Assembly (NCBI RefSeq): GCF_014204415.1
Contig: NZ_JACHLE010000001.1
Coordinates: 620,001-684,000 of the forward strand
Length of the DNA: 64,000 bases
From: Chryseobacterium defluvii
GTDB taxonomy: Bacteria > Bacteroidota > Bacteroidia > Flavobacteriales > Weeksellaceae
Direction: 5' to 3'
A model generated the notes under the pieces. It was given only the letters and a program-made list of their open reading frames with translations, was not told where the DNA came from and ran no database searches. This document shows positions 33,036 through 40,101 of the stretch, piece after piece. Both the position numbers and the translations under genes were made by a program. Position 1 is the first letter of the stretch. Every line of letters begins with the position of its first letter.

Positions 33036-33671
33036 ATGTCTATATCATTACTACTAAAATACTTTCCGGATCTTACAGAAAATCAGGCAGAACAGTTCAC
33101 AAAGCTGGAAAAGCTTTATGAGGAATGGAATGAAAAAATCAACGTGATTTCCCGAAAAGATATGGAATCTTTGTATGAAAAGCACATCCTGCATTCACTG
33201 GGAATTGCTAAAGTGATGGAGTTTACGCCTGGAACAAAGGTTTTAGATATTGGAACCGGTGGCGGTTTTCCGGGTATTCCCTTAGCAATTCTGTTCCCGG
33301 AATCTGAGTTTACATTAATAGATTCCATAGGTAAGAAAATAAGTGTGGTGAATGCGGTGGCGGAAGGGATCGGGCTGAAAAATGTAACGGCTATCCACGG
33401 CAGGGCAGAGAAGCTGAAGGAAAAATTCCATTTTGTAGTAAGCAGAGCGGTTACACAGATGCCGGAATTCCTGAGATGGCTGAAAGGAAAGTTTGAAAAA
33501 GAACAGTTCAACCTGAAACACAACGGAGTCTTATATTTAAAAGGCGGAGACCTTGCTGAAGAGCTTGCAGGGCTTAAATGTGAGATCTATGCCCTTAAAA
33601 ACTATTTTGATGAAGAATTTTTTGAGACCAAAAAAGTAGTGTATCTCTCAAAGGGTAATTTTAATTCTTAA
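33036..33671 (+). CDS. rsmG: 16S rRNA (guanine527-N7)-methyltransferase
   Basis: SAM-dependent methyltransferase acting on 16S rRNA. The ATG at 33036 gives 211 aa, the family size. Motifs: NEKINVISRKD and HILHSLG in the N-terminal part, the SAM loop VLDIGTGGGFPGIPLAI, TLIDSIGKKISVV, and FHFVVSRAVTQMPEFL. The upstream promoter box excludes the longer reading from 33015. Confidence 0.95.
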   Translation: MSISLLLKYFPDLTENQAEQFTKLEKLYEEWNEKINVISRKDMESLYEKHILHSLGIAKVMEFTPGTKVLDIGTGGGFPGIPLAILFPESEFTLIDSIGKKISVVNAVAEGIGLKNVTAIHGRAEKLKEKFHFVVSRAVTQMPEFLRWLKGKFEKEQFNLKHNGVLYLKGGDLAEELAGLKCEIYALKNYFDEEFFETKKVVYLSKGNFNS

Positions 33672-33844
33672 TTTAATATAGAAATTGTTTTAAAGTAATC
33701 TATAGTTCCGATAGTTTTAAATAGTACTTTTGTCTGGCAGGCTTTAAAGGCTTTATCTCAAATCAAATTTATCGATTGTATTATATTTCGTAATGTAAAA
33801 GCTGATCCCGGTAAATAATGCATACTTATCTTCTCAATTAAGGT

Positions 33845-34759
33845 TTATTGTTCTACAATAGTAAGCGCATTATAAGCCCCACTATCAAAAGTATTGAACT
33901 GGCTCAATGTGGTGTCAACAAATGCTACCGTGATCCAGGTAAAAGGCCTCAATTTATCTCCTTTGTTCATATAAACACTTACAGTGCACGCAGAGCCTAC
34001 CGGAACGGCATTTGGACTGGCGCCGGTATCTGAGGAATAGCCATTGTTGGTTTTTACTCTTTGGGTAATTGTCCCACTTGAATTTCTAACTTCCCAAATA
34101 GCTTCTGTCTGGTTATTGCTTCCGGTGTTTACCTGGCTGGATGCCAGTGCAAAAGTAAAAGTAGCAAAATATACCCCCGTCCTTGGTGCTACAAACTCAC
34201 CCGTGGCCGGATCAAAATTATCTGTTGGTACTCCCGAGTCTGAATCTAGTTTTTGTGTCCAATTGGTCAGGTAGGAAGACCGCCTCTGCATAATCCCTGC
34301 TTTGGGCCCTATTTCAGAAGGCGTACCGCTCTCGAACACATAGGTATCTTGGGTAGTTTTAACCGCCATTACTACAATTCTGGGCTTTCCTTTGGGATAG
34401 ATCCCTACCCAGTTTGTACCATCAGAGAACTCCAGATAGCCTTTTACCCCAATAGCCGGACTGGCCACATAACGCACAGCTCCGGCTCCGGCAGCAGAAG
34501 CAGTTTTATCAGTATACCCTATGCCTACCGAACCATTGGTGCCATTTCGCAGATCTATGGCCATTTTGGGAATGGCAACTCCAACACCAATCTTGCCAGT
34601 CTTATCCACTATGAATTTTTCTGTTGCGGCTACTTCTACAGCATTGTTGCTGTCCGGGTTAAGAGTGCCTACACCCATTTGCGCGTTGATATGGGCTGTC
34701 AAGAATAAAGCAAGGCCAAAAGCCCCGGTCTTTTTTATTTTATGATGTGAAAGTCTCAT
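33845..34759 (-). CDS. Secreted C1q-like domain protein 3
   Basis: A 304-aa exported protein, third of three tandem paralogs. After the signal peptide (HINAQ) comes the short motif MGVGTLNPDSNNAVEV and a repeat of the style KIGVGVAIPKMAIDLRNG, then an AGAVRY linker and LEFSDGTNWVGIYP. From about residue 130 a jelly-roll domain of the C1q/TNF type follows, recognised by FDPATGEFVAPRTGVYFATF and the hydrophobic end NALTIVEQ. Such domains usually trimerise and bind ligands or glycans. No sorting domain for type IX secretion is visible. The function is unknown; adhesion or matrix binding is a guess from the fold. Confidence 0.75.
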   Translation of the reverse strand: MRLSHHKIKKTGAFGLALFLTAHINAQMGVGTLNPDSNNAVEVAATEKFIVDKTGKIGVGVAIPKMAIDLRNGTNGSVGIGYTDKTASAAGAGAVRYVASPAIGVKGYLEFSDGTNWVGIYPKGKPRIVVMAVKTTQDTYVFESGTPSEIGPKAGIMQRRSSYLTNWTQKLDSDSGVPTDNFDPATGEFVAPRTGVYFATFTFALASSQVNTGSNNQTEAIWEVRNSSGTITQRVKTNNGYSSDTGASPNAVPVGSACTVSVYMNKGDKLRPFTWITVAFVDTTLSQFNTFDSGAYNALTIVEQ

Positions 34760-34770
34760 TATCTTACTTT

Positions 34771-35622
34771 TTATAATTCGCTGATGCTTATATTATTTAA
34801 GGCCCCGTTATTTAAAACATTTCTTCCGCTGCTTATATTATGCTTAACCGTAAACCTTATCGTATTAGTCGCTTTAAGATTAAAAATGGCATTGCAGTTT
34901 CCACTGATGTAGTTACTTACAGATCCTGCCTGAAACGCAGGGTAAGAATTTACCGTTTTGAAGACCGGAATATTATCGCTGCCACTTCCAATTGCTTCTA
35001 TTGCTGTTTCTATAAAGGTATTATTCGGTATGGTACCAGTTGCCAGGGTAATGCTGAAAGATACTAAATAGAATCCGTCCCGTGGTGCCGTAAAAATACC
35101 GCTAGACGCATTAAAATCACCACTGTTCCCTATAATAGTATCTGCGGTTTCAGTCCATCCGGTAATAATGGTTACGGTATTGTTGGAAATAGACTGGGAC
35201 GAGCTTTTGTATGCATTAACAAGAGCTTTGGCGGGTGCCGTAATAACCAGGGGAATCCATTGTTCACCATCAGAATATTCCAAAAGTGCAGTGGCGGTGT
35301 TATAGCGTATAGCCCCACCTCCTGCGGCAGAGGCTGCCTGTGAAGCATTAGCCCCTATGCCTATAATACCTTTCTGATCAGATGACCGCAGATCAACCTT
35401 TGTTACAGGAGCTACCACACCGACCCCGAAATTTCCTGCCGAACTTACTACAACATCGTTGGTGGCTTTGGTCGTTGAAGTACTACCATTGTCTTTAGCA
35501 GCATCTACATGAAAAGGATTTGCCGGGTCCAATGTTAAAACTCCGGTCTGGGCGGTAAGATTACCCGTGTAAAAAAATAGAATATAAGCAGACAGCCGGT
35601 ATATAATAAATTTCTTTTTCAT
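34771..35622 (-). CDS. Secreted C1q-like domain protein 2
   Basis: A 283-aa paralog of its neighbours. It has a signal peptide ending at NLTAQ, then TGVLTLDPANPFHVDAAKDN, the repeat NFGVGVVAPVTKVDLRSS, GAIRYNTATALLEYSDGEQW, and a C1q-like domain with FNASSGIFTAPRDGFYLVSF, ending in a strand-like NNISISEL. The N-terminal motif departs from the GIGT.NP form of its siblings. It is 10 bases downstream of protein 1 and 11 bases upstream of protein 3, so the three are in one operon. Confidence 0.75.
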   Translation of the reverse strand: MKKKFIIYRLSAYILFFYTGNLTAQTGVLTLDPANPFHVDAAKDNGSTSTTKATNDVVVSSAGNFGVGVVAPVTKVDLRSSDQKGIIGIGANASQAASAAGGGAIRYNTATALLEYSDGEQWIPLVITAPAKALVNAYKSSSQSISNNTVTIITGWTETADTIIGNSGDFNASSGIFTAPRDGFYLVSFSITLATGTIPNNTFIETAIEAIGSGSDNIPVFKTVNSYPAFQAGSVSNYISGNCNAIFNLKATNTIRFTVKHNISSGRNVLNNGALNNISISEL

Positions 35623-35632
35623 GATCTGTTTT

Positions 35633-36547
35633 TTAATGTTCTATGATGGTCAGATTATTAAATCCGTCATTAGGATTCGCAGGGTCTAAAGAATTGCTTG
35701 TTACTCTAAGCGAAAGCGTACCACTTGAAATAAGAGTATGAAATAATCTGACTACCACTCTTGTACCTGCTGTTAATGTAAGTGTAACAGTACTTGAGCC
35801 GCCTGCCTGGGTAGACCGTGTCTGATTTGCATCATCAGAAACTCCGGTCATGGACTGCCCAAATGTTTTATATACACTTGCCAGAACAGTACTGGTTCCA
35901 ACATTATAAAACTGTGATTCTACTCTGGAGCCGTCAATGATGGTAGTACCATTAAAATTAAAAGTCAGTAAAAATGTGTAAGTTCCATTGCGGGGAACGA
36001 GGAACTCGCCTGAATTAAAATCAAAACTGTTGCTCATGTCACGCACCTCATACCAGTTGATAATATTAGTTGCTGTATTGGGAGCTATTGACTGACCTGA
36101 AATTTTACGTGCTACCACTACCGCTTTTTGAGGTGCAACATATATTTTGTTCCATACAGCACCGTCTGATACCTGGAGCTTTGCTCCTGTGGGTATGTTA
36201 GTTACATCATAACGTACAGCCCCTGCCGCTGCCGCTGATGCCGTCATAGTAGTGGTATCTAATCCCAACGCATTTTCTGTACCGGAAGACCGCATATCCA
36301 GCTTTACGGTTGGAGCTAAAACGCCCACGCCTACGAACCCTGCATTTGTAACTACAACATCATTCGCCAGCTGTGCGGTGGTAGGTGCGGCAGGAGCAGT
36401 AGCATCATTATCCTTTGCTCCGTCGATATGTAAAGCAGCCTTAGGGTTTCTGGTGCCTATGCCGGTTTGGGCATAAGCAAAACCGGTAGAATAATATAAT
36501 GCAGAGATCATCAGCATTGTATATATTCCTTGACATTTATTTTTCAT
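35633..36547 (-). CDS. Secreted C1q-like domain protein 1
   Basis: A 304-aa protein, first of the three C1q-like paralogs. It has a signal peptide ending at YAQ, TGIGTRNPKAALHIDGAKDN, the repeat FVGVGVLAPTVKLDMRSSG, an AAAGAVRYD linker and LQVSDGAVWNKIYV. The C1q-like jelly roll has FDFNSGEFLVPRNGTYTFLL and ends NNLTIIEH. The three paralogs are clearly alike in plan but differ in loops, as expected for proteins that diversify their binding surface. It follows the larger tail-fibre-like protein by 16 bases. Confidence 0.75.
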   Translation of the reverse strand: MKNKCQGIYTMLMISALYYSTGFAYAQTGIGTRNPKAALHIDGAKDNDATAPAAPTTAQLANDVVVTNAGFVGVGVLAPTVKLDMRSSGTENALGLDTTTMTASAAAAGAVRYDVTNIPTGAKLQVSDGAVWNKIYVAPQKAVVVARKISGQSIAPNTATNIINWYEVRDMSNSFDFNSGEFLVPRNGTYTFLLTFNFNGTTIIDGSRVESQFYNVGTSTVLASVYKTFGQSMTGVSDDANQTRSTQAGGSSTVTLTLTAGTRVVVRLFHTLISSGTLSLRVTSNSLDPANPNDGFNNLTIIEH

Positions 36548-36563
36548 TTTAAAGCAATTAGGA

Positions 36564-38321
36564 TTATTTATAATCGGTTTCTTTCAACAGAAGCTTTTCC
36601 AATTTTTCCATACGGGATTTTAAATAATCGATCTCTGACTTTTGTCTGGCAATCTCCTGCTGTTGCTCAATAGTGTGCAGATACAATTCTTCTATTTTCT
36701 CCAATTGCTGCATGGATAATTCTGACAGGTTAACAGTATAGCCGTTTTTTGTTTTTATAATATCATTAATAGAGGTAACCCCCGGCAGGTGCTTGTGGGT
36801 TTTGATATATTCTGCGACTTCCTTTAATGATTTGAATTTATAGTCTTCGTTTATTTTTGAAATTCCGTCAAAATAATCCTCGAACACATAGTCGGCATAT
36901 TTAGCTGTACCTGTGTAGAAAGCTCCTGTAGTTGCAATATCACCTGTTACGGATAATTTGGGGGTAATGGTAGATCCATTGGATGAGAACGGAGCAATAG
37001 GTGTAGAAGATCCTATAGAAACATTACCTGTCTGATAAATATTCTGTGCATTGGTTGTAGCAGCTGTAGAACCACCTTGTACCTGCCAGGGCTCTGTCGG
37101 TATGGCAGCAGGAGTTTGCCAGCTTGCATTGCCATTAGCATCAGAAGTAAGCACTTTGCCTGCACCCTGAGAAGTGTCTTGTAAATTAAAACCTGTACCC
37201 GCTGCTGCTGAAACAACTTGCAATTTTGTAGAAGGTGTAGTAGTTCCTATTCCCACATTGCCCTTGAAATAATTCGGGAGACTGTTGTCACTATAGAAAG
37301 ACCACTTGTTGGTGCTGCTTACAAAAGTGTCTATTTGGGAGCCTGCATAGAAAGCATAGAAATTATCAACCGTAAACTGTGCAAGAACATCAGATGTTAT
37401 CCCTTTGTATGTCCCAAAGGTGTTAGAGGCATTTCCTCTTACCTCATTCAGTATCCCGTATACTGTTGGCTGCTTAGCGGTGCTAAAAAGATCCAGACGA
37501 TTATGTAAACCATATAAATTGGTAACAGTGGCACTTCCGCCAGGCATAAAAGTATAGTTTTGGATGCCTTTCATGGTGGGCACTGTAGTTGCCGCTGCGG
37601 ATGACTTACTTACACTGCTGTACAGGCCGTATATGGCTCCGTTAGGGCTTGCTGTATAGTTGGAATTAGAGGTGTCCAATGCCTGTATTCTGACACCCAT
37701 TACAGAATCCGCAAAGTTAGTTGATGAACTATTGGCTATTTCTACATTGAGGTCTGCTCCTCTGTAAGATCTGGCTGCATTAGCTCCCAAACTGACAGTC
37801 TGATATCCATAAATATTGGGCCATTTGGTGGTATTTTCTACTGTAACGGTTTCTGCAACATTTAGTCTTCCTGCGGGAGTGGCAGTTCCTATTCCTACGT
37901 TTCCCATCTGGTAGATATTCTGTGTGTTAGAGGATGCAGGAGCGTTGGTAGCGACATTATTCCATGGTTCTATCGCCTGTCCTGTTATTTTCTGCCAGAT
38001 GCTGCCATCAAAGTAGTAGTACCCTTCTGCTGTAATGTTGATGGTTTTTGTGTTGATAACACCTGCATCAGAACTGGCACTGGTGGCATAGATAATAGCA
38101 CCTTTTTGTGGCGTATCATAAAGTGCATCTTTGTCTTTGATCTGATTGCCGGTTAATCTTGGGGCAATTATACCTTCTGCATTATCTGTAGGATTGTTCC
38201 CTGTGAAGGTTTTGGCTGTAATATCAAAAGTTGCCTTTGGCTCGGAATTATTAATCCCTATTTGCGCTAAAGCAAAACCGGAGAATGCCAGCATTGAAAT
38301 ACTTAATAATTTTTTATTCAT
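36564..38321 (-). CDS. Secreted tail-fibre-like protein with C-terminal coiled coil
   Basis: A 585-aa exported protein (signal peptide ending GFALAQ) with IGINNSEPKATFDI after it, then several units of the NVGIGTATPAGRLNV type and beta-rich stretches. The C-terminus carries a conserved Bacteroidota module, YADYVFEDYFDGISKINEDY followed by a HLPGVTSI segment and a terminal coiled coil of about 50 residues (QQLEKIEELYLHTIEQQQEI onward). This module resembles the end of phage tail-spike type proteins. It heads the cluster of C1q-like genes. The role is unknown; a trimeric surface fibre is a reasonable inference. Confidence 0.75.
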   Translation of the reverse strand: MNKKLLSISMLAFSGFALAQIGINNSEPKATFDITAKTFTGNNPTDNAEGIIAPRLTGNQIKDKDALYDTPQKGAIIYATSASSDAGVINTKTINITAEGYYYFDGSIWQKITGQAIEPWNNVATNAPASSNTQNIYQMGNVGIGTATPAGRLNVAETVTVENTTKWPNIYGYQTVSLGANAARSYRGADLNVEIANSSSTNFADSVMGVRIQALDTSNSNYTASPNGAIYGLYSSVSKSSAAATTVPTMKGIQNYTFMPGGSATVTNLYGLHNRLDLFSTAKQPTVYGILNEVRGNASNTFGTYKGITSDVLAQFTVDNFYAFYAGSQIDTFVSSTNKWSFYSDNSLPNYFKGNVGIGTTTPSTKLQVVSAAAGTGFNLQDTSQGAGKVLTSDANGNASWQTPAAIPTEPWQVQGGSTAATTNAQNIYQTGNVSIGSSTPIAPFSSNGSTITPKLSVTGDIATTGAFYTGTAKYADYVFEDYFDGISKINEDYKFKSLKEVAEYIKTHKHLPGVTSINDIIKTKNGYTVNLSELSMQQLEKIEELYLHTIEQQQEIARQKSEIDYLKSRMEKLEKLLLKETDYK

Positions 38322-38345
38322 AAGCTTGACTTGTTTAAGGCTGAA

Positions 38346-38357
38346 TTTGTATACAAA
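38346..38357. promoter_or_regulatory. Palindrome TTTGTATACAAA upstream of the C1q-like cluster
   Basis: A perfect 12-base palindrome 25 bases upstream of the tail-fibre-like gene start. It could be part of its promoter or a regulator site. Confidence 0.35.
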
Positions 38358-38534
38358 CTATTATTTGAGTGTTGTTGAAATGAAAAAACAGCTTGGTGCT
38401 GTTTATTTATTTCACAGGTCAGAAATAAACTGAACCTTTAATTAAAAATAGTTTATGCTGGAATCTTTAATGTTTATTCAGCAAAGCAACGATAAAAAAT
38501 TATTAGGGAGCAAGAATTATCTAAATGAAATTCC

Positions 38535-38555
38535 GAAAACCTATCACAAAATTCC
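38535..38555. promoter_or_regulatory. 21-base dyad, candidate operator
   Basis: CACAAAATTC, one base, GAATTTTGTG. Two perfect 10-base arms with a single central base suit binding by a dimeric regulator more than an RNA hairpin. Confidence 0.4.
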
Positions 38556-39141
38556 GAATTTTGTGAATGCCTTTGTGGATTTTTAAATCAAATCTAAAAC
38601 TGCTGTATTACAAATTTGAATTGAATAAAGACAGCTACAATGTGTGAGTATATGAGCATGCAAAGCCATTGCCAGTGCAGGGGATGGAAAAAAGCACATT
38701 ATTACTATAGAAATATAGTAGTACATATAGAAAACTACAACTATACTTCTATGATGCGATTTTTATGGTGAGAATATCCGAATTAATTACATCGGGTTTG
38801 GTTTTGTGTGGTCTTTCTCAGATTATTGATAGCGGTAGGATGAGATAACATTTGTTTTCTTTTTTTTAAATAACAGTAAAATTTACCCTGAAAGAAAGCT
38901 ATCTTGTATTCCTGATAAACCGGATTTTTATACCGTTTACAACAATAAAAAAACCAAATAATAGTTTATATAGTATTACTTTTATCAACTTTATTTAGAA
39001 TCAACAGGTTATTTCTTAATTCTGATATATAATTTGCATTAATTAAGAGTATAATATCTTATGGCTACTTATTTTATACTCAATAAAATAAATAAATTCA
39101 TAATTAAGGAATAATTTTTGCTGAATATTTAAATAATAATC

Positions 39142-39149
39142 TAAATTTG
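39142..39149 (+). promoter_or_regulatory. Candidate -7 box TAAATTTG of the lipoprotein gene
   Basis: Ends seven bases before the ATG at 39157, predicting an almost leaderless mRNA. Confidence 0.6.
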
Positions 39150-39156
39150 TGTGGTT

Positions 39157-39564
39157 ATGAAAACACTTCTAAATATCGGGGTTTCTGCAGCAATTTTGGG
39201 ATTATTTGTTATTTCCTGTGATGATAATGATGACTACCAGACGATAGAGACTGTAGATAAAATTAAGATAGATAGTGTGAAGATCGTGAATGATACGATG
39301 GATGTCTACACCGTACAAAGCATTAAAACCTATTCAACCTATTCGTCCCATTGCGAGGGTTTTTACGGATATGATTATGTTCACAGCGATAACCTTACAA
39401 GAACGGTTACCGCTTATAAATATATTACCAACGGGCCTTGTGCACAGGGCAACTATACTGCGGCCGGCCAAATCAATTTCAGCCCGCAGCATACGGGAAC
39501 TTATACTTTTAAATTCTGGAATGGTGATAATAACTGGATCACAAAGACAATTGTAGTAGAATAA
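39157..39564 (+). CDS. Small lipoprotein of unknown function
   Basis: The ATG at 39157 gives 135 aa with a lipoprotein signal (GLFVISC) followed by acidic DDNDD. A GTG at 39151 is less likely because it is where transcription should start. The mature part is Thr/Tyr-rich and probably beta-structured, with two cysteines (SSHCEGF and NGPCAQG) that could form a disulfide. The end, TGTYTFKFWNGDNNWITK, resembles an Ig-like strand pair. No family recognised. The DUF922 gene begins directly after its stop. Confidence 0.7.
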   Translation: MKTLLNIGVSAAILGLFVISCDDNDDYQTIETVDKIKIDSVKIVNDTMDVYTVQSIKTYSTYSSHCEGFYGYDYVHSDNLTRTVTAYKYITNGPCAQGNYTAAGQINFSPQHTGTYTFKFWNGDNNWITKTIVVE

Positions 39565-40101
39565 ATGAAATGGATTTTTTTAGTTAGTTTTTTGATAACC
39601 AATTTTTTATTTGCTCAGCGGATCGTTTGGAAAGAAGATGTAAAGCTTAATTGGGATAACTTTAAAAGTAAAATAAACAACCAGCGGGGAAGCAATGTGA
39701 TTGCCTATACCAATTGTGGCTGGGTGTACTCCGTAGTGAAATCCACCAATCCGAAATCTCCGGTAAAAATTAAGATCGAAACTGTTTTTAATGAAGATAA
39801 ATCCTGGAAAGATGATCAACGCACCAGTGACTATGTTCTGAATCATGAGCAAAAGCACTTTGATATTGCTGAAATATATGCAAGAAAACTCCGTAAGGAA
39901 GTAGGGGAAAAGATCAGGACTTCCGGGGATTTCAACAAAAAATTTCAGGGTATCTATAACAGGATCCTCAGTGATTATAAGAGTTTTCAGTCCACTTATG
40001 ACAAAGAGACTCAGCACGGGATGGATCCGGAAAAACAAACCGAATATAATCGTATTATTGCTGAAGAATTGGAAAACCTAAAAAGCTATAAAGCCTCTTG
40101 A
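39565..40101 (+). CDS. DUF922-type exported zinc protease
   Basis: A 178-aa protein with signal peptide (MKWIFLVSFLITNFLFAQ). The motif HEQKH at residues 94-98 matches the HEXXH zinc site, followed by FDIAEIYARKLRK, as in the DUF922 family of predicted secreted metalloproteases. The N-terminal WKEDVKLNWDNF is also typical. Its start immediately follows the lipoprotein stop, and its stop overlaps the TTG start of the nuclease gene (TTGA), so the three genes are coupled. Confidence 0.8.
   Translation: MKWIFLVSFLITNFLFAQRIVWKEDVKLNWDNFKSKINNQRGSNVIAYTNCGWVYSVVKSTNPKSPVKIKIETVFNEDKSWKDDQRTSDYVLNHEQKHFDIAEIYARKLRKEVGEKIRTSGDFNKKFQGIYNRILSDYKSFQSTYDKETQHGMDPEKQTEYNRIIAEELENLKSYKAS

Larger units (their letters stand above)
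38322..39156. other. Long gene-poor interval upstream of the C1q-like cluster
   Basis: An 835-base AT-rich stretch with no convincing gene on either strand. It contains a 12-base palindrome at 38346-38357, a 21-base dyad at 38535-38555, a short hairpin CTATA-GAAA-TATAG near 38705-38719, and at its right end the promoter of the small lipoprotein gene. Confidence 0.6.

Noticed and set aside
33725..33732. TACTTTTG as a promoter downstream of rsmG
   Set aside because: Matches the -7 consensus but has no -33 element and no plus-strand gene follows; it would only make an antisense transcript of the C1q-like gene. Probably chance.
33845..38321. Remnant of a prophage tail region
   Set aside because: Apart from a tail-fibre-like C-terminus there are no capsid, terminase, portal, integrase or lysis genes, and all four proteins have signal peptides.
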